From Oxalobacter sp. (GTDB lineage: Bacteria; Pseudomonadota; Gammaproteobacteria; Burkholderiales; Burkholderiaceae_D), in the NCBI GenBank assembly GCA_012512465.1, contig JAAZED010000388.1, positions 1 through 15,184 of the forward strand: a stretch of 15,184 nucleotides of DNA, in the 5' to 3' direction. The notes under the pieces were generated by a model. That model did no database searches, was not told the origin of the DNA, and was given only the letters and a program-made list of their open reading frames with translations. Position 1 is the stretch's first letter. The number at the start of each line of letters is the position of its first letter. Of this stretch, positions 1-7,338 are shown piece by piece. Made by a program: the position numbers and the translations under genes.

Positions 1-120
1 AGCCAGCGCCACACCGCCCAAGCCCAGCCCCGCCATCCCGAAAAGCAGGACAATCACCTGCCTGCAAAAACCGGTCGTCACCCGGTGAAAAACCGGCCAC
101 CCCATCCCATATCGTTTCAT
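1..120 (-). CDS. Partial CDS, N-terminus of a secreted or membrane protein
   Basis: Only the first 40 codons are inside the window; the gene runs off the left edge. The ATG at 120-118 has an AGGAAGG ribosome binding site at 130-136 with a 9-nt spacer. The visible protein starts MKRYGMGWPVFHRVTTGF, with several basic residues, followed by a hydrophobic Leu/Gly/Ala-rich stretch (about residues 21-40) that looks like a signal peptide or first membrane helix. Too little is visible to name a family. It lies beyond the terminator of the nuclease/immunity pair, so it is probably a separate transcript on the same strand. The frame stays open to the edge, and the strong ribosome site supports a real gene. 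Confidence 0.6.
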   Translation of the reverse strand, partial: MKRYGMGWPVFHRVTTGFCRQVIVLLFGMAGLGLGGVALA

Positions 121-186
121 GCCGCATTACCTTCCTGTGGAGCCTGCACCATCATCCATTGCCACGCCGACCCGACGTCTCTTTGC

Positions 187-222
187 CAAAAAAAGCTGAC
201 CATCTTTTTCCTGTCAGCTTTT
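187..222 (-). terminator. Rho-independent terminator of the nuclease/immunity operon
   Basis: A perfect 10-bp stem (AAAAGCTGAC at 191-200, GTCAGCTTTT at 213-222) has a 12-nt loop. Read on the minus strand it is followed by an unbroken run of seven T. It sits 9 bp after the stop codon of the immunity-like gene. Confidence 0.8.
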
Positions 223-231
223 CCTCTTTTC

Positions 232-756
232 TCACGCCACTTTCACGGGAACAAATTCTACCCCGGTAATATTCACCGCTTCCAGCCTGTCTTTTACACT
301 GCCTGAGACTACCAACCGGATCTCGGCTCCCGGCCCCACCGGGAAAAAATCCAGCCCGTTAATCTTTCTGGCCTCAAAAACCGGCTCAACCAGGACACCA
401 TCCACCATTTCCGACTTCCGCTTGTTCAACACCTTCGCCGCCTGCCTGAAAACGGGGATATGGTAAGGCCAGGCCCGCCCTTCCCTGTCGATAACATCCA
501 CCTGGTACCAGCTCGCCTTTTCCGCGCCGCTCACCCCGGCAAGCAGCGTTTTCATCCGCTCGGACATCAGCGGCAGGTTGGCATGGTTTGTCAGGTAGTC
601 ATTGAGCCGCCTGGCATCCACAGCAAAATGAAAATCCGGCCCCATCTGCTGCAACTCAGACGTCCATTCACTACTGGCATAGGCAACCGGCTTTGTCAGC
701 AGACGCTCATCCTGAGCAAAGTGAATGTAAAAATATGTTTTTCCATTATTTTCCAT
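232..756 (-). CDS. Imm11/DUF1629-like immunity protein (putative)
   Basis: This is a 174-residue cytoplasmic protein with no signal peptide or membrane segment. The layout resembles the Imm11 (DUF1629) immunity family of polymorphic toxin systems: a central PLMSERMKTLL motif, then a polar strand region, KRKSEMV, and a C-terminal segment VSGSVKDRLEAVNITGVEFV. The last part matches the family pattern of a late strand, a short helix and a Gly-Val-x-Phe strand before the end. I judge this by pattern, so the family is tentative. The ATG at 756-754 is preferred over an adjacent TTG at 759. The ribosome site is weak. The gene starts 19 bp after the stop of the secreted nuclease gene, so the two are probably co-transcribed, and a strong terminator follows. 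If the family is right, it would neutralise a toxin; the nearest candidate partner is the neighbouring nuclease. Confidence 0.75.
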   Translation of the reverse strand: MENNGKTYFYIHFAQDERLLTKPVAYASSEWTSELQQMGPDFHFAVDARRLNDYLTNHANLPLMSERMKTLLAGVSGAEKASWYQVDVIDREGRAWPYHIPVFRQAAKVLNKRKSEMVDGVLVEPVFEARKINGLDFFPVGPGAEIRLVVSGSVKDRLEAVNITGVEFVPVKVA

Positions 757-775
757 CAATTACAAGCAAAACCCA

Positions 776-1281
776 TTAATTTTGCCGTTTCTTTTTCTGC
801 CCTTCCAGACGCTTGGCTTTGCGCCACTCCCATGGGGGATACGGATAGATTTCCTGCCACAGCCCCCGACGCGAGGCACGGGCATTACGCATTCTGATCC
901 GCCAGCTGTCACAAAAATCCTCCTGGCAATACCGGTCATGCACCCAGGCCATACCTGCATCAAGCATCACTTCCTGCAAGATACGGCCATCCGGCAATAC
1001 CACAATCACCACTGTCCGCTTATACCTGTCCTTATACATCGGCGTCACCCCAACTGTGCGGTTAATCGCATGGTGAAAGCCACCTGCCGCGCCTGCTTGC
1101 CCCAGTCCTGGTTGATTTCCGGCGAATCCACCCCGTAAAGCCGCAGCTTGTGGGAAACACCATCGTCCGTTCTGACCGTGATACTGTCCCCATCCGACAC
1201 ACGCACCACCATGCCGGTCCAGGCATGGGCCGCCGAAACGGTAAACAACAGCAACAGCGAAAAAAAATAAGGTTTCATCAA
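776..1281 (-). pseudogene. Secreted thermonuclease-like (SNase/TNase) gene, frameshifted
   Basis: Two frames together encode one staphylococcal-nuclease-fold protein. The first (start ATG 1278-1276, stop 1047-1045) has a signal peptide ending AAHA, then VSDGDSITV, RLYGVDSPE and GKQAR: the N-terminal SNase motifs with the metal-binding Asp and catalytic Arg/Glu. The second (about 1048 to stop 778-776) continues with DRYKRTVVIVVLPDGR, then AWVHDRYC and RASRRGLW, ending PPWEWRKAKR, a classic SNase C-terminus. The join falls at a run of four G (plus-strand C at 1048-1051); one more G would fuse the frames as LG-VTPMYKDRYKRT. Nothing else appears lost and all expected active-site residues survive, so the break is recent or a sequencing error. 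The intact product would be a periplasmic or secreted nuclease of about 167 residues. It lies upstream of the immunity-like gene and divergent from the trehalose operon. Confidence 0.8.
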
Positions 1282-1299
1282 TAGCTTTTATTTCGTTTG

Positions 1300-1328
1300 A
1301 TTATAGGATGAAAAGACAGCACAGATAA
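1300..1328 (-). promoter_or_regulatory. Candidate sigma70 promoter of the nuclease/immunity operon
   Basis: On the minus strand a perfect TATAAT (1305-1300) has a weak TTATCT (1328-1323) 17 bp upstream. It lies 22 bp before the nuclease ATG, in the intergenic region shared with the trehalose operon. Confidence 0.5.
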
Positions 1329-1450
1329 AGCGATCCGCACCGGAAAAACAAGTGATACACCCGCGTAAAGACAGGAAAAACCGGATATTGAGCCACATGC
1401 CCCCCATTACGCCTTTCCCGGGCGAAAATCAGGTAAAAAACGCGATAGGC

Positions 1451-1456
1451 TATAAT
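1451..1456 (+). promoter_or_regulatory. Candidate -10 element of the trehalose operon
   Basis: A perfect TATAAT on the plus strand, with no good -35 at the usual spacing. Transcription would begin near 1463, almost on the ATG of the small leader ORF at 1465 and about 170 nt before otsA. An activator or alternative sigma factor would probably be needed. Confidence 0.35.
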
Positions 1457-1464
1457 CTTCTGGT

Positions 1465-1635
1465 ATGAATAAACAAAAAAGCAGTATTGCTGTCCAAAAG
1501 CAGGTCACCGGAAAACCTTACACTATTCGCGTCCGGCTTTTTTATTCACCAATGGGGACGCTGCCCGCCACGCACAAGGCGCAAGCCGGATCGCTATCGG
1601 CAAGGGCAGAAAACAATAGGCCCAAGCACCGATGA
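1465..1635 (+). CDS. Possible 56-codon leader ORF overlapping the otsA start
   Basis: An open frame begins MNKQKSSIAVQKQVTGKPYT and ends with RAENNRPKHR. Its TGA (1633-1635) overlaps the otsA ATG (1632-1634) in an ATGA arrangement typical of translational coupling. otsA itself has only a distant AGG (1618-1620), which fits dependence on upstream translation. The ORF has no ribosome site of its own; the TATAAT at 1451-1456 places the transcript start next to its ATG, so it would be leaderless. The product is basic and resembles nothing I recognise. The frame could be chance; the overlap is the main argument for it. Confidence 0.3.
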   Translation: MNKQKSSIAVQKQVTGKPYTIRVRLFYSPMGTLPATHKAQAGSLSARAENNRPKHR

Positions 1636-3908
1636 ATATCCGATTTTCACGCCAGTCACTGCGATTCATCCTGCCACTTCTGGTTGTGCTGGGCATTTTT
1701 GCCCTGGCCGCCTGGCCGCTTGTTGACAGCCTGACCCAGCGCTGGTTTGTCCGTGATGTCGAAGCCCGCTCCCAGCTCCTGGCCAATACCCTCGAAAAAC
1801 CCCTGGCGGAATTTATCCCGCTTAACGAAAGAGCGAGGATAGGGCAACTGCTGGACAGTGCCATCAGGGATGAACGCCTCTTCGGCATTGCCATTTGCGA
1901 CCCCAGCAACAAAATCCGGTACAAGACCTCATTTTACCTGGACAGCCTGGGCTGCCAGCCTCTGAAAAAACACAGCGAAAGCCGAGTGACCGCTTCGCTT
2001 CTCGACCTGCCGCAGGGTCCTGTGCATATTACCGAGCATTTGATCGAAAGCAACGAGGATGGTACCCTGATCGGCAAACTCATCCTGGTTCAGGACATGA
2101 GTTTCATGCAAAACCGCAGTGCCAGCACGAAAATGTGGATCATCGCCACTTTTATCCTGCTGGGCGCCATCATCTCCGCAATCACTGTCGTCATTGCCCA
2201 CCTGACCTGGCGCAGTTGGAACAAATCCATGAAACAGATGATCCGGGGAGAGCTCCGCGAAAACCCGGATGAGCCGCCGCCACCTGAATTTGAACATATC
2301 CTGGGTGAAATCCGTGCGCTGATGCGGGATGTCTCCATGGAACAGCGCGAAATTGAGGGACTACCGCAAATATGGAACCCGGACCGCCTTCGCTCACTTT
2401 TGCGTGACGAGCTATCCGGTGATGAAATCCTCGTGGTTTCCAACCGGGAACCCTACATCCACAACCAGGCCGGCGACAAAATCAATGTCCTGCGCCCGGC
2501 AAGCGGCCTTGTCACCGCGGTTGAGCCGGTCATGCGCGCCTGCTCCGGCACCTGGATCGCCCACGGCGCTGGCTCTGCCGACAGGCAAACCGTGGATACA
2601 GAAGACCATGTGCGTGTCCCGCCGGAAAACCCCAGCTACACATTGAGACGTGTCTGGCTGACCGAAGAGGAAGAACAGGGCTACTACTACGGCTTTGCCA
2701 ACGAAGGCCTGTGGCCGCTTTGCCATATCGCCCACGTACGCCCCATCTTCCGTGCCTCTGACTGGGAGCAGTATGTTGAAGTCAACCAGCGCTTTGCCAA
2801 TGCCGTCATAAAGGAAGCGCGCACGGACAACCCGGTCATCCTGGTGCAGGATTACCATTTTGCGCTGTTGCCCCGCATGGTCAGCGAAGTCCTGCCCAAG
2901 GCAACCATCATCACCTTCTGGCATATCCCCTGGCCCAACCCGGAGTCCTTCGGCATCTGTCCCTGGCGTGAGGAAATCCTCGAAGGCCTTTTAGGCAGCA
3001 CGATCCTGGGCTTTCACACGCCGTACCACTGCAAGAATTTCATCGAGACAGTCGACCGTTACCTGGAAACCCGGATTGAACATGAAGACTCGACCATCTC
3101 GTACAACAGCAAGCTGACCCAGATCAGGCCGTATCCCATCTCCATTGCCTGGCCCGACCCGGCAGAAGAAGCCGCCGAGCCGTCCATCCCTGAAGCGCGT
3201 CACAGCGTGCGGGAGCAATTCGGCATTGCAGACAATATCCTGCTCGGCGTGGGGGTGGACAGGCTGGATTACACCAAAGGCATCATCGAGCGTTTTGAAG
3301 CCATTGAACGCATGCTGGAGCTGCATCCTGATATGATCGGCCGCTTCACCCTGCTCCAGATTGCAGCGCCCAGCCGCTCATCGCTGGATGAATACCAGTT
3401 TTTCGAGAACCGTGTGCTTGAGCTGGCCAACCGGATCAATGAAAAATACGGCAACAACAGCTACACCCCTATCATCCTCAGAATAGAACATCACACCAAT
3501 GATGATGTGCGCCGCATTTACCGGGCGGCCGACACCTGCCTCGTTACCAGCCTGCATGACGGCATGAACCTGGTGGCAAAAGAATTCATTGCCGAGCGCA
3601 GCGACGACCACGGCGTACTGATTCTTTCCCAGTTTACCGGAGCTGCGCGTGAGCTGCACGAAGCCCTGATCGTCAATCCGTACAATATCGAAATGAGTGC
3701 CCAGGCCCTGTACCGTGCCCTCATCATGCCCGAAGCGGAACAGCGCGACCGCATGAAAGCCATGCGCACCCAGATCAAGGAATACAATGTCTACCGCTGG
3801 GCTGGCCGGATGCTGGCCGATGCCGCCCGCCTGAGAAACCGCGAGCGCGTCCAGCAGCGCATCTACTCCTACAGCAGAAAATACCGCCATCGAGGATACC
3901 CCCTATGA
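1632..3908 (+). CDS. otsA: Membrane-anchored trehalose-6-phosphate synthase with N-terminal sensor region
   Basis: A 758-residue protein that should join UDP-glucose and glucose-6-phosphate into trehalose-6-phosphate. Family members such as E. coli OtsA are about 470 residues; that domain here spans about 265-745. Active-site motifs: LVVSNRE (about 267-273), QDYH (406-409, replacing the usual HDYH but keeping the Asp), FWHIPWPNPE (His431), RLDYTKG (Arg544, Lys549), and DGMNLVAKE (Asp643 to Glu651). The extra N-terminus has a membrane helix (12-32), a periplasmic domain of about 135 residues containing LFGIAICDPSNKIRYKTS (Cache/PAS-like), a second helix (168-191), and a HAMP-like linker (about 192-240). 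The synthase therefore faces the cytoplasm, tethered to a sensor-like module. The ATG is the first in frame after a stop at 1617-1619. It overlaps otsB by 4 bp. Another GT20 activity such as glucosylglycerol-phosphate synthesis is possible, but otsB next to it favours trehalose. Confidence 0.93.
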   Translation: MNIRFSRQSLRFILPLLVVLGIFALAAWPLVDSLTQRWFVRDVEARSQLLANTLEKPLAEFIPLNERARIGQLLDSAIRDERLFGIAICDPSNKIRYKTSFYLDSLGCQPLKKHSESRVTASLLDLPQGPVHITEHLIESNEDGTLIGKLILVQDMSFMQNRSASTKMWIIATFILLGAIISAITVVIAHLTWRSWNKSMKQMIRGELRENPDEPPPPEFEHILGEIRALMRDVSMEQREIEGLPQIWNPDRLRSLLRDELSGDEILVVSNREPYIHNQAGDKINVLRPASGLVTAVEPVMRACSGTWIAHGAGSADRQTVDTEDHVRVPPENPSYTLRRVWLTEEEEQGYYYGFANEGLWPLCHIAHVRPIFRASDWEQYVEVNQRFANAVIKEARTDNPVILVQDYHFALLPRMVSEVLPKATIITFWHIPWPNPESFGICPWREEILEGLLGSTILGFHTPYHCKNFIETVDRYLETRIEHEDSTISYNSKLTQIRPYPISIAWPDPAEEAAEPSIPEARHSVREQFGIADNILLGVGVDRLDYTKGIIERFEAIERMLELHPDMIGRFTLLQIAAPSRSSLDEYQFFENRVLELANRINEKYGNNSYTPIILRIEHHTNDDVRRIYRAADTCLVTSLHDGMNLVAKEFIAERSDDHGVLILSQFTGAARELHEALIVNPYNIEMSAQALYRALIMPEAEQRDRMKAMRTQIKEYNVYRWAGRMLADAARLRNRERVQQRIYSYSRKYRHRGYPL

Positions 3909-4690
3909 ACTCGATCTTTTCACAAAAAGGAAAAGAACAACTCGACAAAATCATTAAAAAAGGCGTCCTGTGCGCCTTTGACTTTGACGGCACCCTGGCC
4001 CCCATCGTCAGCCAACCTGATGATGCCCGTTTGCCTGACGCCATCGGGAAGCGCATGGCGACCCTGACGCAGCTCACCCCGGTCGCCATCCTCACCGGCC
4101 GCGCCATTGATGACATCACGCCGCGCCTGACCTTCACCCCGGCCTATCTCATCGGAAACCACGGGCTGGAAGGCATTCCCGGCTGGGAAAAACACAGCAG
4201 CATGTACCGCGATCTCTGCGCGAGATGGGACAGCACCCTGCGCGAGGCCCTGCCCGGCTGGTCCGGCAATGACAGCGGTATCGACATCGAAAACAAGACG
4301 TATTCGCTGGCAGTCCATTACCGCCACGCAGCCGATCCGGACAAAACCGGAAAAGCCCTGTTGCCCTTCCTGAAAAAAGCCGCGCCGGACGCACTCATCG
4401 TGCCGGGAAAATACATGGTCAGCCTGATGCCGCCGGATGCGCCAAACAAGGGGATTGCCTTAAATGAACTCATGACCATCAGCCAGGCCCCATCAGTGCT
4501 CTATGCCGGTGACGACATCACCGACGAGGATGTCTTTAAGCTCAAGCGAAAAGACCTTCTCTCCATCCATGTGGAAAAAAGCCCGGCAAGCGCCGCCCCC
4601 TGGTATATCGAAACCCATGAAGACATGATAAAACTGCTTGATGACCTCATCAATCGTTTACAATCATTCAAGGCAACCCGGACAGGATAA
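3905..4690 (+). CDS. otsB: Trehalose-6-phosphate phosphatase
   Basis: A 261-residue cytoplasmic HAD-superfamily phosphatase that removes phosphate from trehalose-6-phosphate to give trehalose, the second step after OtsA. HAD motif I is FDFDGTLAP with nucleophile Asp26 and acid/base Asp28. Motif II is ILTGRAI. IGNHGLEG is the trehalose-phosphatase cap signature, PNKGIALNEL carries the motif III lysine, and YAGDDITDEDVF is the motif IV magnesium-binding pair. Length is normal for the family. The ATG overlaps the otsA stop as ATGA, with GAGG in the otsA tail as ribosome site, so the two are translationally coupled. The glucosidase gene follows after 4 bp. Confidence 0.95.
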   Translation: MNSIFSQKGKEQLDKIIKKGVLCAFDFDGTLAPIVSQPDDARLPDAIGKRMATLTQLTPVAILTGRAIDDITPRLTFTPAYLIGNHGLEGIPGWEKHSSMYRDLCARWDSTLREALPGWSGNDSGIDIENKTYSLAVHYRHAADPDKTGKALLPFLKKAAPDALIVPGKYMVSLMPPDAPNKGIALNELMTISQAPSVLYAGDDITDEDVFKLKRKDLLSIHVEKSPASAAPWYIETHEDMIKLLDDLINRLQSFKATRTG

Positions 4691-4694
4691 ACAC

Positions 4695-6482
4695 ATGAAC
4701 AACCTTGCTCTCGGACTCATCGGCAATTCCAGGACCAATGCACTCATCGACAAAAATGCCTCCATCGTCTGGTGGTGCTACCCCTACTTTGACAGCGACC
4801 CGATCTGCAGCAGGCTCTTGACACCCGAAGTAAAAGACCGCGAAGCCGGTTTCATCGATGTGATTTGTGACAACCTGAAGCAATCCGACCAGAAATACGA
4901 GCGCAACACCGCTATCCTTTCCACCCACTTTGAAGACCACAACGGCAATCGCTTTGAAGTCATCGACTTTGCCCCGCGCTTCCAGATGCACGGGCGCCTT
5001 TTTGCCCCCTCCATGCTGGTGCGCATCATCCGCCGGATAGCCGGCAGACCGCGTATCACCATCCGTGTCCGCCCTACCGTCAACTACGGCACAGAACAGG
5101 CCGAAGTGCGGGCTGGCGCCCATCACATCACTTACATGGGATCGCTCCAGGCCATGCGCATGACCACCGATGCCCCCGTTTCCACCATCCTGGCCGAGCA
5201 ACCGTTTTACCTCAATGACACCGTCACCCTGCTCATGGGGTCGGACCAGACTGTGGACGGCGCCCCGCGTGAAGTCGGCCGCTCCTTTCTGGAGCGCACC
5301 CAGCGCTACTGGTACGCCTGGGTGAGAAACCTCGCCATTCCCTTTGAATGGCAGGAAGCCACCATCCGGGCTGCCATCACCCTGCGCCTGAACACCTTCG
5401 ACGATACCGGGGCAATCATTGCCGCCGTCACAACCTCCATTCCCGAGGCACCTGACAGCGGACGCAACTGGGATTACCGCTACTGCTGGCTGCGTGATGC
5501 CTACTTCGTTGTCTCCGCCTTGAATGCCCTGGGCGCCACCGGCACCATGCAGCGTTATCTCAATTACATTCTCAATGTCATTGCCGACACGCGTGATGCA
5601 CCCATCCAGCCTGTCTATGGCATTCACCGTGATGCCGTGCTTGAAGAGCACGAAGCGGTATGCCTCTCCGGCTACCGTAAGATGGGACCGGTTCGCGTTG
5701 GCAACCTGGCCTACCTCCAGATCCAGAACGATGTCTTTGGCTCAGCCGTGCTTGCCAGTACCCACGCCTTTTTTGACGGGCGGCTTGAGCGCCCTGCCGA
5801 CATCCACATCTACAATGATCTGGAACGCCTGGGCGAACTGGCAATCCGCAACTACAACATGCCGGACGCCGGTATCTGGGAACTGAGGGGCACCAAGCGG
5901 GTGCATACCTTCTCTTCCATCATGTGCTGGGCCGCCTGCGACCGTCTCGGCACCATCGCCAGACAGCTGGGGCTGGATGAGCGTGCCCGCTACTGGCATG
6001 ACAATGCCCGCGAAATGCATGCCGAAATCTGCCGCCAGGCCTGGAATCCGGAGCTAAACAGCTTTGTCTCCACCTTCGGGGGCGACCGTCTGGATGCGAG
6101 CCTGCTGCTCATGGGCGAACTGCGCTTCATGGAACCGGACGACCCACGTTTTGCCGGTACCATTGCCGCCGTGGAAAAATTCCTGCGCCGGGGCAATTAC
6201 CTCCTGCGCTACGACGAACAGGACGATTTCGGTATGCCCGAAACCGCCTTTGTCGTATGCACTTTCTGGTGGATACTGGCACTCACCTACATTGGCGAGA
6301 CGGACCGTGCCCGCGAACTCTTTGAAAACATCCTCTCCAAGCGCAACCATCTCGGCCTGCTCTCCGAAGATGTCGATCCGCTCACCGGTGAACTCTGGGG
6401 CAATTTCCCCCAGACTTACAGCATGGTGGGAATCGTACAGTGTGCCATTCGCTTATCCATTCCCTGGCACGATGCGTTCTAG
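4695..6482 (+). CDS. GH15 glucosidase (glucoamylase-like or trehalase)
   Basis: A 595-residue glycoside hydrolase family 15 protein without a signal peptide, so cytoplasmic. It has the N-terminal GLIGNSRTNALID/WWCYPYFDSDPICSRLL block typical of bacterial GH15 proteins. The catalytic (alpha/alpha)6 barrel shows DSGRNWDYRYCWLRDA (254-269), GYRKMGPVRVGN, GIWELRG with Glu396 as likely general acid, and SEDVDP with Glu558 as likely base, followed by GNFPQTYS (569-576). The ATG at 4695 is preferred because AGGATA lies just upstream (from 4684); an earlier in-frame ATG at 4638 sits inside otsB. The family includes glucan 1,4-alpha-glucosidases and the trehalases of mycobacteria and some archaea. Being third in an ots operon, it may hydrolyse trehalose or trim glycogen or maltodextrins. 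The sequence alone does not decide between these. Confidence 0.9.
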   Translation: MNNLALGLIGNSRTNALIDKNASIVWWCYPYFDSDPICSRLLTPEVKDREAGFIDVICDNLKQSDQKYERNTAILSTHFEDHNGNRFEVIDFAPRFQMHGRLFAPSMLVRIIRRIAGRPRITIRVRPTVNYGTEQAEVRAGAHHITYMGSLQAMRMTTDAPVSTILAEQPFYLNDTVTLLMGSDQTVDGAPREVGRSFLERTQRYWYAWVRNLAIPFEWQEATIRAAITLRLNTFDDTGAIIAAVTTSIPEAPDSGRNWDYRYCWLRDAYFVVSALNALGATGTMQRYLNYILNVIADTRDAPIQPVYGIHRDAVLEEHEAVCLSGYRKMGPVRVGNLAYLQIQNDVFGSAVLASTHAFFDGRLERPADIHIYNDLERLGELAIRNYNMPDAGIWELRGTKRVHTFSSIMCWAACDRLGTIARQLGLDERARYWHDNAREMHAEICRQAWNPELNSFVSTFGGDRLDASLLLMGELRFMEPDDPRFAGTIAAVEKFLRRGNYLLRYDEQDDFGMPETAFVVCTFWWILALTYIGETDRARELFENILSKRNHLGLLSEDVDPLTGELWGNFPQTYSMVGIVQCAIRLSIPWHDAF

Positions 6483-6511
6483 GGGGCTGTAGGCGCGACA
6501 GCAGGCGCGTT
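6481..6511 (+). terminator. Weak candidate terminator after the trehalose operon
   Basis: GCTGT/ACAGC (or a short CGCG/CGCG stem) is followed by five T at 6511-6515. The stems are short and the region is also the outer end of the large inverted repeat, so this is tentative. Confidence 0.25.
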
Positions 6512-6788
6512 TTTGTCCTTCGCTTGTTGTGTTCTCTACGATGAGAGACACCTCGAGATGACCTCATAAGGTGGGTGGTTGACCCACGGCAACGTTCTTT
6601 TTGCCCGGCAGCAAAAAGAACGCAAAAAGTGCCGTGCGGACTTCTCGTCCCCCGCTATGCGGGGGATTCCCGATTCGGCGCCTCGCGGCAGGGGCGGCAT
6701 CCGGAACTCGCTCGCTTCGCTCTCTCAAACAGCCGTCTGCCTGCTCCAGCCGCTCATCACCAAATCGGCTTCGCCGTAACGCACTTGT

Positions 6789-6958
6789 CTGCTAACCACG
6801 TTAGTGGCATTAGCAGGGTAACCTCATATGCTATGGCTAACGCAATAAGGACAGCTGTGCTGTCCCCCTGCGTGTCGTCACTCTTATCGCTTTTTCAAGG
6901 CAGCTCCGCTGCCATGCCGTCCGCGAAGCGGGGGCATCTTCACACCACGAAGTGGTGT
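6789..6958. repeat. Hairpin-rich core of the palindromic repeat
   Basis: In order: a two-step hairpin CTGCTAA-CCAC-GTTA-GTGG-CA-TTAGCAG (6789-6816); GACAGC-TGT-GCTGTC (6850-6864); GGCAGC-TCC-GCTGCC (6899-6913); CCGC-GAA-GCGG (6921-6931); ACACCAC-GAA-GTGGTGT (6942-6958). Four of the five have exactly three-base loops and all stems are perfect. The density is far above the flanking genes. Confidence 0.75.
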
Positions 6959-7276
6959 CACTTCTCTTCTGAATTCCGCGATTACGCCGCAGCCGGGGCT
7001 GGGAGGAGGGACTGGAGCAGGCAGACGGCTGTTTGAGCGCAGCGAGTTCCGGCTGCCGCCCCTGTCATGACGAGCAGGCACGGGTACCCCGCTTTAGCGG
7101 GGCAAGGGGTTGCGGTGCTTTTTTTGGTTACTTTTTGTAGCAAGACAAAAAGTAACCTGCCGTGGGTCAGCCACCCACCTTATGGCGCCATCTCGAGGGC
7201 CAATCTCATCGCAGCAAACAACACCAGCGAAGGGTAAAGACGCACTACACCGTCGCGTAACAACGCCCCCTCCCCC

Positions 7277-7305
7277 TTGCCATCCTCCCCCAACCCTCCT
7301 ATCAT
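7277..7305 (+). promoter_or_regulatory. Sigma70-type promoter of tam
   Basis: TTGCCA (7277-7282), a 17-bp spacer and TATCAT (7300-7305) start just outside the palindromic repeat. The expected start near 7312 gives a leader of about 27 nt including the GGAGG at 7329-7333. Confidence 0.6.
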
Positions 7306-7338
7306 TAAGAAACAGACAACAACCATCCGGAGGCTTTC

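Larger units (their letters stand above)
6481..7272. repeat. Large imperfect palindromic repeat, MITE-like, non-coding
   Basis: This fills nearly all of the gap between the GH15 gene and tam. Two arms (about 6481-6785 and about 6979-7272) are inverted copies of each other. The best-matched block is CATAAGGTGGGTGG at 6565-6578 against its complement at 7171-7184; after one mismatch it continues as TGACCCACGGCA against 7158-7169. Each arm carries corresponding hairpins: GTTCTTTTTG/CAAAAAGAAC (6594-6621) opposite GGTTACTTTTTGT/ACAAAAAGTAACC (7126-7157), and CCCCCGC/GCGGGGG (6649-6665) opposite CCCCGCT/AGCGGGG (7087-7102). Both arms also share the CAAACAGCCGTCTGCC block (6726 onward; complement before 7035). 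The roughly 190-bp core holds more small hairpins. No transposase and no convincing gene lies inside; open frames of 60-150 codons here have no family features. Arm homology begins right after the GH15 stop codon. A similar style of AAAAAGTAACC hairpin repeat occurs, from memory, in other Proteobacteria. Confidence 0.85.

Noticed and set aside
1045..1056. Programmed -1 frameshift in the nuclease gene
   Set aside because: The zero-frame sequence G TTG GGG does not fit X XXY YYZ, and four G is short for polymerase slippage.
4668..5651. 327-codon open frame on the minus strand inside the GH15 gene
   Set aside because: Entirely antisense to a motif-confirmed GH15 gene; Gly/Val/Asp-rich shadow composition and no family feature.
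6575..7036. Open frames of 60-153 codons within the palindromic repeat
   Set aside because: They run across hairpins and arm repeats, overlap each other in all frames and show no domain or good ribosome site.
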